Assembly: GCF_008271295.1 (NCBI RefSeq)
Contig: NZ_VTOY01000002.1
Span: forward strand, 304,689-368,688
From: Pseudoselenomonas ruminis
Lineage (GTDB): Bacteria; Bacillota; Negativicutes; Selenomonadales; Selenomonadaceae
Reading direction: 5' to 3'
DNA length: 64,000 nt
Shown here: positions 56,184 to 64,000 of the stretch, in pieces
Layout of the letters: the number at the start of each line of letters is the position of its first letter
How positions within the stretch are numbered: the first letter of the stretch is position 1
The notes under the pieces: model-generated
The model's database searches: none
Told to the model about the DNA's origin: nothing
The model's input: the letters and a program-made list of their open reading frames with translations, nothing else
Position numbers and translations under genes: made by a program

Positions 56184-57656
56184 TTATTTCTCCCACGGGG
56201 CTTTAAATTTTTTCCGGATAATAACCCCCCCCCGATTCTCGCTCAACATCGATGCCCAATCAGAAAAAGAACTCCGATGAATGAAGAAATGTTTGCAATA
56301 AGACATTAGCTGCATATCAATATAAGATTTAGTACCTGCATTTCCTTCTACAAATACAGTCTGCCGCGAATCGAGGCCTAATTCTTGCAGATGGGCCTTG
56401 CACCAAGGAATATCATCGGAAAAAATGTAGTATACCAGATTGCTGTCTTTCGACTCAAAATACTGCTCTGCCTTCCGATACTCTGCTGGATCCAGTTCCC
56501 AATTCAGATTCAAAAAATCTCCACGGCGGATATGAATACAAACAGAATTGGTATTTTTTATCATTTCAGCATATTCCCGATTCCTTTCATCCGTCAGTGC
56601 AGGGAATTGCAACTCCTTTAGTACATCATCCTTTATATCTTCAAAATATTGATGATCTGGCCAATAGCCATGATAATAAATCATCCCCTGCGTATCAGCT
56701 AATAAACTATTATAGGCTACTGGTACGCGTACGACATTACCTGCAAAAGAATAATCAGTAGACTCAGCTACCAGCGTCAAAGGATAACCAAGCTCCAAAA
56801 GTTGTTGCGGAATAGTCTTGCCGGCAAGATATCGCTCCATCATAACGTTCCAATCTTCAGCAGCAATCATCTTACTCATAAGCGGAAGGTCAAGCCCAAA
56901 GATTCGTTCCAGCTCATAACCATTATGCTGCACTTGTGGCCGGCACATAAAGCTATCATCTATCAAATAAGACTGTCCGGTCTTCTTTTCCAACCAACGC
57001 AAAAATACGTACTGTGAAAGCTGATTTCCTAATCCCCCCCAGAAAATAATAAATTTTTGATTTCTATCCAGACTGTTTATTTTTATTCCTGGTGCTTTTT
57101 CCACACTGGCAGCACTCGGTGCAATGTTTAACGCATCACTACGATCAATGATTTCCCAGTCCTCATCCTTCGTTACTTTTTCCCCACTCGTAACAAATTC
57201 CCAATTATTATTCGCTGCTTGTACAGGTAACAATTCTTTATAAAGTTCAGCTACCTGCTCATACTCCTGTCGCTGTGCCTCCGTAAGATTCTGCATCTCA
57301 TTCAAGGAATCTAAAATCGCTTCTGCATCATCAAATCGATCTTGTATCATACATAGACGAGCTAATAACAACCTTACTTCGATATGTCCTGGAGCAAAAG
57401 TCAGTGTATTCTCTATCCAGCTGGCGGCTCGTGTATAATCACCCAAATAAAAATAGGCCACAGCTCCCCAATACATGATTTCTGCATCACGGCAGCCTTC
57501 ACCAATCAATTGGGCTAAAACTTCCAACGAATCTGCATAATGTTTCGCCGCAATCTCATTCTTCAGCTTTTGTTTCAATCCCTGAAACTCATGCTGTTTT
57601 ATATCCACCTGATTTTTCTTGATATCTTTTGCAATCCTGCGCTTTGCTTTCCCCAT
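56184..57656 (-). CDS. TPR + GT11 fucosyltransferase-like fusion with G-tracts
   Basis: Protein of 490 residues. N-terminal basic head, TPR-like repeats (about 30-145), a linker, then a GT11 domain (about 200-490) with IIFWGGLGNQLSQYVFLRW and CIHIRRGDFLN. The GT11 part is a paralogue of the gene at 53.1 kb. Two G-tracts lie in the coding strand: seven G at codons 206-208 (57034-57040) and nine G in codons near the C-terminus (56225-56233, SENRGGV). Loss or gain of a base would remove the GT domain or change the tail. GGGAGG precedes the ATG. Confidence 0.88.
   Translation of the reverse strand: MGKAKRRIAKDIKKNQVDIKQHEFQGLKQKLKNEIAAKHYADSLEVLAQLIGEGCRDAEIMYWGAVAYFYLGDYTRAASWIENTLTFAPGHIEVRLLLARLCMIQDRFDDAEAILDSLNEMQNLTEAQRQEYEQVAELYKELLPVQAANNNWEFVTSGEKVTKDEDWEIIDRSDALNIAPSAASVEKAPGIKINSLDRNQKFIIFWGGLGNQLSQYVFLRWLEKKTGQSYLIDDSFMCRPQVQHNGYELERIFGLDLPLMSKMIAAEDWNVMMERYLAGKTIPQQLLELGYPLTLVAESTDYSFAGNVVRVPVAYNSLLADTQGMIYYHGYWPDHQYFEDIKDDVLKELQFPALTDERNREYAEMIKNTNSVCIHIRRGDFLNLNWELDPAEYRKAEQYFESKDSNLVYYIFSDDIPWCKAHLQELGLDSRQTVFVEGNAGTKSYIDMQLMSYCKHFFIHRSSFSDWASMLSENRGGVIIRKKFKAPWEK
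56225..56233 (-). repeat. G9 homopolymer tract in glycosyltransferase gene
   Basis: Nine consecutive C on the given strand, nine G in the coding strand, within the last 15 codons of the GT11 fusion gene. Tracts of this kind vary in length in phase-variable surface-glycan genes. Confidence 0.8.
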
Positions 57657-57668
57657 GTCTTTTCCTCC

Positions 57669-60600
57669 CTAACACTTGCATACAATACGCTTATATTGCT
57701 TTTCCAATTCACTTACGTATTCTTGCGGCTTTATTCCTTTTGCTTGTTGCATGAACGAACGCAGCTTTTTGTGCAGCATATCCAGCACATCCCTATCCTC
57801 AGCCAAACTTACCGCCACCTTGATATATGTCTCTATATCCGCAGCAGCAAGCTCCTGCAAGCCAATCTGTGTCAATACACTGACCCCGAATCTGGTATTT
57901 CTCCGCTCATCAAAACGCGTAACAACAGGCACGCCCATATATAAAGAATCAAAGGTCGTACCACCGCCGGTATACGGATAAGTATCTAACCCAATATCTA
58001 TATCGAGATATCTATCCATATACTTAAGGTCAGCTGCTTCGAACTGTACCCTCTCCATATCAAAGCCAAGTTTTTTCATACGCCGGTAGGCCTGATCTAC
58101 CAGGGAATCACTAACAAGCTCCTGCGATTTCAATAAAAGCTGTGATTTTGGAACCTGTTCCATGATCTCTCGCCATGCAGTTAGCATCTCATCCGTTATT
58201 TTTCGATAATGATTAAACACACCAAACGTAATATATCCTGTCTCTCGGCAGGGAGCCCCCTGCGGAACTTGGACATCACTCCGCCCTGTATAGGAAAACT
58301 GACTAGGCAGATACAGCAGTTTCTCCGTGAAATATCTCTCATGTTTTCCAACAGGATCAACTATCTCATCGGTTAAGAAATAATCTATCGCATCCATCCC
58401 AGTTGTCGACAGATAACCAAGACCAGACATCTGTATAGGCGCAGGCTTATAGGCCATAACCATTAGACCATTTTTCAAAGAATGTCCTGCCAGATCAACC
58501 AAAATATCCAGCTTATCCTCATAGATGCGTTTTGCTGCTGTTTCGGCCGTCATTCGCGCTAATGGTACAAAATCATCTACCAGCCGTTTGATTTCTTCCG
58601 TATAGCCATCCTCTTTTTCACTTAGACTATAACATATTACTTCAAATTCCTTTTTATCATAGCAAGCAAGCATACCATAATACATGGCAAACATGACATG
58701 CAGACGAAAATCCGGCGACAAATATCCAATGCGGATTTTACGGCCTATAGATCGTGTCTCATTTGCCTGCGAATATTTCTTTACCGCTGGTAAAATTCCC
58801 TGATAAATACTAGTCAAGTCAAAAATATCCTGTGAGGAAAATGGCAAATAATGCGCTGTCAGCAACAGAGAATCAAACATGCCAAGGCGCATAGGATCAT
58901 CGGTTGCACTCTGCCATGCCTCCCGATACGCATCAAAAGCCTCCGCATGACTGCCACGTACCAAAGCCGCGAAGCCCAGCCGGCAATGAATCTCCAGCCA
59001 CGCCTGTCTCGATAAAAGATTCCCTGGGGCACCAGCAACAGCAATCGCCTTTTTCGCCGCCTGATATTCCCCTTCATAGTCCAGCAGCTGATGATTGACT
59101 TCACTGAGTATCGCCCATACCATAGCCTGTTGTGGCTGCAGTGCCACCACCCGTTGCAGCCAGATTTTTGCCCGTTTAGCACCATGCACACTGGAATCTT
59201 CCAGGAAACATCTTGCCCGCTGTTCACAAGCTGCTGCGGATAAATTCCCTATCATACTGCCTACATCTAGCACCTCTGCCTCCGGATGGAGCCAATGCAT
59301 CCAAATCTGCTCATAGGCAGCCTCCAAATCAGCCATATAGAGTCCCTCATCCATGACAGGAGACTGACGCATCATACGGCGTAGATTCTGATGCAATTCA
59401 CTTAATCTGTCGTTATTCTGTGCTAGTTTCACAGCCTTCACGATATATTCCTCGGCCGAAAACGCACAGCACTCTTCTAACCCCATATTCATCAACAGGC
59501 TATAGCCAAAACGGGAGTTATGACGTTTCCCGGCCAAAGTAATGACAGGAACGCCCATATATAGCGCATCGCAGGTCGTACCTCCACCAGGATATGGCCA
59601 GGTATCAAGCGCAATATCCATCTTTTGATAGCAATGAAGATATGCCTGCTCCGCTTTTTCCATTATGACGCGTTCCAGCGGTATTCCTGCCTGCTGCAGC
59701 CGTTGTTCCACACTTTTTTTTCCAGCGGGAATATTGATTATCTTCGCCTTCAAATAAAGCCTGCTATCCGGCACTCGCCGGAGGATTTCTCCCCATACCT
59801 CCAGGACTTCATCACTTACCTTGGCAAAGTTATTGAAACTGCCAAAGGTGATATAGCCATTCTTGCGATAAGCTGACATCTGAATCGCCTTCGGTGCATC
59901 ATGCCACATATAGCAGAAATGACTATGTGGCAGCCGCAACAGTTTCTCGGTAAAGTAGGCCTCATTCATCCCGACAGGATCCGTATAGTAATCAGCCAAA
60001 AAATAATCGACAGTATCAAGACCAGTAGTATCAAACCAGCCAATTCCCGATACCTGTACTGGTGCCGGCTTATGGGCCAAAACCGGCAGGCAATTGTTGG
60101 ATGTATGACCGGCCAGGTCCACCAAGATATCGATCTCATCCGTATAAATCTGCTGTGCCGCCTGCTTGGGACTCATATACTGGATATTGCACCAGCCATC
60201 AATACAGGCCTTATATTCCTCACTGATGGTATCTTCTGCACAATTCGCATAGGCATAGATTTCAAACCGGCTGTGATCATACTCCTTCAACATTGCATAA
60301 ATAAAGAAAGCAACCACATGACGTCGAAAATCCGGCGATATATACCCAACTCGTATCTTTTTATGTTGATGACGCGACTTATCATGCTGATAAACAGTTA
60401 CATCGGTAAACAGCCGCGAAAAATGCTTTGATACCTGAAACAATTTCTCTCTATCTGCCTTGGTATAATGCAGCGTAAAAAGATAATTGCTATAATCAGC
60501 ATATTGCATCAGTTTCATATTCTCATTAGGATTTGGACCGGTATATTCATCGGTCCCGGCTATCGCATAATGGCGGACAGCATCCTCCATCTTCCCAAGC

Positions 60601-60962
60601 TCACGATATACCCGTCCTAAGATGTTATGAACCATCGCCGTCTGCCATGGCTCCATATCGCCTCTTTGCAGTGCCTCTTCCCCATGCTGAATAGCTGAGT
60701 CATACTGCTGACACAGATACTCCACCCGGCACTGTAAAAAAAGCTCATAGCCTGTCAGCGCGAATTGCTGCTGCAATAAAGCGAGCGCCGTCTGCGCTTG
60801 TTTCTTCTTTCGATTATCGATATAAAGCGTCAATATGCGCTCTAAAACCACACGATCTTTAGGCCTTTGCGCCAACGCCTTATCAGCCCAAGCCAAGGCC
60901 CCTTCCATATCATGTTGTGCATAGGCTGCATCCATCTGTTGCAACAATTCGCGGATTCTCAT
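57669..60962 (-). CDS. Tandem O-GlcNAc transferase with two TPR-GT41 modules
   Basis: Protein of 1097 residues, roughly twice the length of the 22.2 kb OGT-like protein. Module 1: TPR (about 1-180) and GT41 (about 204-560) with VGYISPDFRRHVVAFF, DLAGHTSNNCLP, TFGSFNNFAKVSDEVL and YPGGGTTCDALYMGVPV. Module 2: TPR-like (about 580-730) and GT41 (744-1097) with IGYLSPDFRLHVMF, DLAGHSLKNGLMVM, TFGVFNHYRKITDEML and YTGGGTTFDSLYMGVPV. Key His and Lys residues are kept in both. Start 60962 has AGGAG seven bases upstream; it begins right after the preceding GT2 gene. Probably glycosylates flagellin Ser/Thr, perhaps processively. Confidence 0.92.
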   Translation of the reverse strand: MRIRELLQQMDAAYAQHDMEGALAWADKALAQRPKDRVVLERILTLYIDNRKKKQAQTALALLQQQFALTGYELFLQCRVEYLCQQYDSAIQHGEEALQRGDMEPWQTAMVHNILGRVYRELGKMEDAVRHYAIAGTDEYTGPNPNENMKLMQYADYSNYLFTLHYTKADREKLFQVSKHFSRLFTDVTVYQHDKSRHQHKKIRVGYISPDFRRHVVAFFIYAMLKEYDHSRFEIYAYANCAEDTISEEYKACIDGWCNIQYMSPKQAAQQIYTDEIDILVDLAGHTSNNCLPVLAHKPAPVQVSGIGWFDTTGLDTVDYFLADYYTDPVGMNEAYFTEKLLRLPHSHFCYMWHDAPKAIQMSAYRKNGYITFGSFNNFAKVSDEVLEVWGEILRRVPDSRLYLKAKIINIPAGKKSVEQRLQQAGIPLERVIMEKAEQAYLHCYQKMDIALDTWPYPGGGTTCDALYMGVPVITLAGKRHNSRFGYSLLMNMGLEECCAFSAEEYIVKAVKLAQNNDRLSELHQNLRRMMRQSPVMDEGLYMADLEAAYEQIWMHWLHPEAEVLDVGSMIGNLSAAACEQRARCFLEDSSVHGAKRAKIWLQRVVALQPQQAMVWAILSEVNHQLLDYEGEYQAAKKAIAVAGAPGNLLSRQAWLEIHCRLGFAALVRGSHAEAFDAYREAWQSATDDPMRLGMFDSLLLTAHYLPFSSQDIFDLTSIYQGILPAVKKYSQANETRSIGRKIRIGYLSPDFRLHVMFAMYYGMLACYDKKEFEVICYSLSEKEDGYTEEIKRLVDDFVPLARMTAETAAKRIYEDKLDILVDLAGHSLKNGLMVMAYKPAPIQMSGLGYLSTTGMDAIDYFLTDEIVDPVGKHERYFTEKLLYLPSQFSYTGRSDVQVPQGAPCRETGYITFGVFNHYRKITDEMLTAWREIMEQVPKSQLLLKSQELVSDSLVDQAYRRMKKLGFDMERVQFEAADLKYMDRYLDIDIGLDTYPYTGGGTTFDSLYMGVPVVTRFDERRNTRFGVSVLTQIGLQELAAADIETYIKVAVSLAEDRDVLDMLHKKLRSFMQQAKGIKPQEYVSELEKQYKRIVCKC

Positions 60963-60964
60963 AG

Positions 60965-61885
60965 TTATTCTCCTACCGCATCCAATTCTTCTTTTACTGC
61001 TTGCAGTCCGGATGTATAACGTTTCCACATTTCGTCCGTTGACTGCGCCTTTAGTTTTTGGCAGCTTTCCGCATCAGCTAGTATATGTTTCAAGAACAAC
61101 TTGTAGCGTTCTTTAGTATAAGGAAATACCTGCCGCTGATAATACTCACGATTCAGCCGAATCCATTCGAGCCGGCTAAGGAGGATGACATCTCCCTGAG
61201 CACCCTCCTGTCCCTTATGACGGCGGAAATAGCTCAACGGCTCACGAAATATTGCTATATCACCGTGCTCTAACAGCTCCAGCCACATTGCAATATCAGA
61301 AATTGTCAAATATCCACGACTCTCCGCATGCCAATAATGATTCTTCAAATCCCGCCGGCGGAACAAAACCGCTGACGGCTCGCCGATAAAATTCGTCGCA
61401 TTAGCTAATGTCGTAAGCGCCGTATCAGCTCCTGCTAATACTTCATACTCCGCTGTTATTTTGACCGGTGCCTTCCACTGCTTTATCAGCATGCCATCGC
61501 CATTTACGACCCCACGCTGCGAGGTTACCAGCGTAACCTCGGGATGCTTTTCAAAGCATTCTATCATTTTGCTCAGTTTATTTGGCGCCAGCATATCATC
61601 ATCCATACACCACTGAAGATATTCGCCCTTTGCCTGATATTCAAACGAGCTGAAGTTTTCTTCCTTGGTTTTCGCCCCGCGATTACGGTTGTAATGTAAA
61701 CGTGGGTCTGACAAATACTTCTGCATCAATTGCTCCGTATCATCATTGCTGCTATTGTCATTTACAAGCACTTCGAAATTTTCATAGTCCTGATTCAAAG
61801 CACTCTGCAACGTCTGTTCGAATAATTCTGGCCGGTTATAGGTGGGTATCATGATACTGACTAGCGGCTTGTTTTTTTTTTCCAT
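60965..61885 (-). CDS. GT2 family glycosyltransferase
   Basis: Protein of 306 residues with VSIMIPTYNRPELFEQTLQS, VNDNSSNDDTEQL and the DxD-type MDDDMLAPNK, then a helical C-terminus. Standard short GT2 enzyme. Its ATG lies inside the 3' end of the upstream gene (25-base overlap), immediately before an A10 run, so a one-base slip there would fuse the two proteins. Sugar and acceptor unknown. Confidence 0.88.
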   Translation of the reverse strand: MEKKNKPLVSIMIPTYNRPELFEQTLQSALNQDYENFEVLVNDNSSNDDTEQLMQKYLSDPRLHYNRNRGAKTKEENFSSFEYQAKGEYLQWCMDDDMLAPNKLSKMIECFEKHPEVTLVTSQRGVVNGDGMLIKQWKAPVKITAEYEVLAGADTALTTLANATNFIGEPSAVLFRRRDLKNHYWHAESRGYLTISDIAMWLELLEHGDIAIFREPLSYFRRHKGQEGAQGDVILLSRLEWIRLNREYYQRQVFPYTKERYKLFLKHILADAESCQKLKAQSTDEMWKRYTSGLQAVKEELDAVGE

Positions 61886-63288
61886 TCAGGTGGCAGTAAT
61901 ACCTGCCAAACATTCCGGGGATTATCCGGCTCATACCACTGCAAAGCCATGTCATAGATACTGCGCAAACGCTTTGCCGCTTCGTTTGCCGCTTGCGGAT
62001 ATGCACCTACTGCCATCAAAGCCGAATAAGATTCTGGCTCCGGACGGACAAAGTACAGATATACCTCATTCCGTGGCGAACGTTCCAAGCAATCGCAGAG
62101 GAATTTATATTCTTTTTCATCCTCTTCATCATAGATTTCCTTCAAAAAATCTATTGTCTCCACTGGTGGATAATCCCGCAATAAATTCAGTAAAACCACC
62201 AAAGCTCTGGCATTATAGGAATATTTCTGCAACGAAATTTTATAATCAAGGATTGCCTGCTGGATTTCCCCACGTTCCATCTCAATTTTAGCTTTTAATT
62301 CGTATAGATAATAAAGGCTCTTATCCAATACGGATTCTTCGCTAAAGTGCCGCGGATCCTTGGCATATTCATCCCATTTTAGTGCCTCATCAAATTCTTT
62401 TAACGCTAAAACATAATCAAATCGCATAAAAGCCAACCGGCCATTTTCCCAGTGCGCATCGGCATGATTAGGCAGATCTTTTAATTCCCGATCAACGATT
62501 GCCTGCTGCTCATCTAAATCTCCCCCCTTCGCCCGGATCGATCCCAATATGATATGGTACATCTGACCAAGCTGCGATCTAACCTTACGATTCGGATTTT
62601 TTATGCAAAGCTCTGCATAATGAATAGCCTTGTCAAATTCACGCATATTAATATACGTCACTGCTAAATATGGATAATGAAATTCATTTTCCCCGCCAGC
62701 CCTTTCAATATCCAATTTTAGAAGCTCCAAATTCCGTTCTGTTTTTTTGCGGTTTACCGATGCTGAATAGCCTGTATGATAAATGGTCAAATCCGAGATA
62801 ATAAACGGATATGATCTTTTTTTTGTACAATTTATATATTCATGTATCGGCTCCACATAAAAAACAGTCTTATCCTTGCGAAATATACGCACTTGTTCCA
62901 CTGTAGATAATATCTCATTATCATTATCTTCATCAATATTAATTAGCGGGCTGCGAATCCCCATAACCATGCCATCATTATGGATACTCTCCAAATATGG
63001 ACGCAGGCGCTTGCAAGCCAATGGGGTAAAATATTCATCCGCATCCAAAAAAACAATCCAGTTCCCCTTCGCTTTGCTGATAGCATAGTTTTTAGCAGCC
63101 GAAAAATCATTGATCCATTTAAAAAAATAAAGTTTCACTTTACTTTTTTTGACAATTTCTACAGTTCTATCCGTAGAACCAGTATCAACAACAATGATTT
63201 CATCCGAGTATTTTTTTACATTTTTTAACCAGCGTTCGATATTTTTCTCTTCGTTTTTCACGATTACGCAAGCAGAAATCTTAATCAT
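61861..63288 (-). CDS. SunS-like GT2 + TPR glycosyltransferase
   Basis: Protein of 475 residues. N-terminal GT2 of the SunS type: ACVIVKNEEKNIERWLKNV, VVDTGSTDRTVEI, KNYAISKAKGNWIVFLDADEYF. The rest (about 200-475) is TPR-like helices. The start at 63288 is a TAATG junction with the upstream gene. It resembles the first domain of the 36.8 kb protein, so these are paralogues at both ends of the array. Its last codons contain the A10 tract shared with the next gene. Confidence 0.9.
   Translation of the reverse strand: MIKISACVIVKNEEKNIERWLKNVKKYSDEIIVVDTGSTDRTVEIVKKSKVKLYFFKWINDFSAAKNYAISKAKGNWIVFLDADEYFTPLACKRLRPYLESIHNDGMVMGIRSPLINIDEDNDNEILSTVEQVRIFRKDKTVFYVEPIHEYINCTKKRSYPFIISDLTIYHTGYSASVNRKKTERNLELLKLDIERAGGENEFHYPYLAVTYINMREFDKAIHYAELCIKNPNRKVRSQLGQMYHIILGSIRAKGGDLDEQQAIVDRELKDLPNHADAHWENGRLAFMRFDYVLALKEFDEALKWDEYAKDPRHFSEESVLDKSLYYLYELKAKIEMERGEIQQAILDYKISLQKYSYNARALVVLLNLLRDYPPVETIDFLKEIYDEEDEKEYKFLCDCLERSPRNEVYLYFVRPEPESYSALMAVGAYPQAANEAAKRLRSIYDMALQWYEPDNPRNVWQVLLPPEWKKKTSR
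61872..61881 (-). repeat. A10 slippery tract in the overlap of two glycosyltransferase genes
   Basis: Ten T on the given strand, ten A in the coding strand. It falls in the last codons of the upstream gene (EWKKKTSR-stop) and in codons 2-5 of the downstream one. Confidence 0.85.
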
Positions 63289-63833
63289 TACGCCAAGCCC
63301 TCCTTGCACCAGCTAATATATGTATCGACATTTTTCAGTTTCCATCCCAGCGTCTTAGCCTTTTCAAAACATTCGAGGGCTGTCTCATAGATTTTAAGAT
63401 TCATGCAGCATCCCCCTACGCCGTACCAAAAATCCACATCAACCTCCGGGGCATCAGCAGGCAGTTGCTGATAAAAAAGCAATGCCTCACGCCAGCGTCG
63501 TGCCTCAAAAAATTGCCGGGCAATTTTGCGGAGCTCCGGGACAGGCAACTCTGTGCCGACCTCCGCATAACGAGCAATAACCGTCTCGTCTCCATAGCGC
63601 AGGACTTCTTTGAGTAAGGTCTCATAAGCATCGCTGTCTTCTGCCTGCAGCTTTTCTTCCTGCAAACCATGAAAGCACAATACACAATGCTGCATGCCTG
63701 CCGGCAGCAAACGCAATGCTGCGATATCCTCCTGTACGGTTTCTGCTGGGCTAAACAGTTCCGCCAACACCAATTCACGCATAGCACGCGTCGCATCGAC
63801 TAATAAGTCATTACTATTTTTATTCGCCTTCAC
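63288..63833 (-). CDS. Small TPR-like protein, first gene of the glycosylation array
   Basis: Protein of about 181 residues, mostly helical, with one clear TPR-like unit near the C-terminus (DFWYGVGGCCMNLKIYETAL, ECFEKAKTLGW). No transferase domain. The GTG at 63833 is preferred because GGAGG lies eight bases before it; GTG 63848 is an alternative. It could be an acceptor-binding or scaffolding partner for the TPR-glycosyltransferases behind it. No promoter of recognisable type lies in the short gap to the flagellin terminator. Confidence 0.7.
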   Translation of the reverse strand: MKANKNSNDLLVDATRAMRELVLAELFSPAETVQEDIAALRLLPAGMQHCVLCFHGLQEEKLQAEDSDAYETLLKEVLRYGDETVIARYAEVGTELPVPELRKIARQFFEARRWREALLFYQQLPADAPEVDVDFWYGVGGCCMNLKIYETALECFEKAKTLGWKLKNVDTYISWCKEGLA

Positions 63834-63883
63834 TATCCCCGCCTCCACTTCTTTCTATCCTATTTATTATTATTCGACCAGAA

Positions 63884-63917
63884 ACAAAAAAACCCTCTCC
63901 CGAAGGAGAGGGTTTTG
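63884..63917 (-). terminator. Terminator of the flagellin gene
   Basis: Stem aaaaccctctcc / ggagagggtttt with a four-base TTCG loop and a TTTTTTTG tail on the minus strand, 35 bases after the flagellin stop. The stable UUCG-type tetraloop supports a strong hairpin. Confidence 0.92.
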
Positions 63918-63951
63918 CCTAATACCGATAGTATCAACATCCAGCGATTGC

Positions 63952-64000
63952 TTACTGGAGCAGGCTGAGAACCGAGCTGCTGCTCTGGTTTGCCTGGGCC
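63952..64000 (-). CDS. Flagellin, C-terminal fragment at window edge
   Basis: The last 15 codons of a reading frame that enters from the right edge read AQANQSSSSVLSLLQ followed by TAA. This is the conserved C-terminal helix of bacterial flagellin (AQANQ...VLxLLx). The rest lies outside the window. Its position just upstream of the glycosylation array implies that flagellin is the main target of these enzymes. Confidence 0.88.
   Translation of the reverse strand, partial: AQANQSSSSVLSLLQ

Overview
The window looks like a chromosomal segment of a motile, diderm, Gram-negative-staining Firmicute of the Negativicutes (Selenomonas/Mitsuokella-like). This is inferred, not searched. The support is a mix of outer-membrane genes (TolC-type channel, MacAB pump) with Firmicute-type genes (csaB, a DUF5693 protein, an FtsEX-linked M23 hydrolase), plus a flagellin C-terminus at the right edge. 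Almost everything reads from the minus strand.

Housekeeping part (1-25.7 kb): tolC-macA-macB-like efflux operon; divergent recQ; ftsE-ftsX-M23 hydrolase-ctpA cell-division/envelope operon; secA-prfB-DUF2993-DUF5693-csaB operon; hpf; a cold-shock gene; a polar amino-acid ABC transporter; a zinc-ribbon protein; then a SPINDLY-type O-GlcNAc transferase, a glycosyltransferase and a methyltransferase. Several promoters close to consensus and several rho-independent terminators can be read here.

Accessory block (about 25.8-36.78 kb), visibly AT-rich and gene-poor: an AAA/DUF4143 ATPase, an IS256 remnant that truncates a CDP-glycerol-type transferase, an Rpn/PD-(D/E)XK nuclease, a dead IS66, an ATPase plus TOPRIM two-gene module that resembles anti-phage systems and is bracketed by two outward-placed IS21-type ends, an IS21 element with a frameshifted istA, and a second IS256 remnant. 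The block lies between two groups of glycosylation genes that point the same way, so it probably split one locus.

Glycosylation locus (36.78-63.85 kb): 21 tightly packed minus-strand genes immediately downstream of flagellin, with no convincing internal promoter. They encode two nucleotide-sugar routes. The CDP route has rfbF, rfbG, rfbH, a reductase/epimerase and a split transketolase, which predicts a two-carbon-branched CDP-dideoxyhexose. The GDP route has manC, manB, gmd, an fcl-like reductase and a PLP 3-dehydratase-like enzyme, which predicts GDP-fucose or GDP-colitose. They also encode many TPR-fused glycosyltransferases: GT2 types, two GT11 fucosyltransferase-like proteins, a TibC-like heptosyltransferase and a protein with two tandem O-GlcNAc-transferase domains. 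Homopolymer tracts (A10, G9, G7) in glycosyltransferase genes suggest phase-variable or slippage-controlled flagellin glycans. I regard this locus, and the transketolase branch in particular, as the best candidate for undescribed biology in the window.
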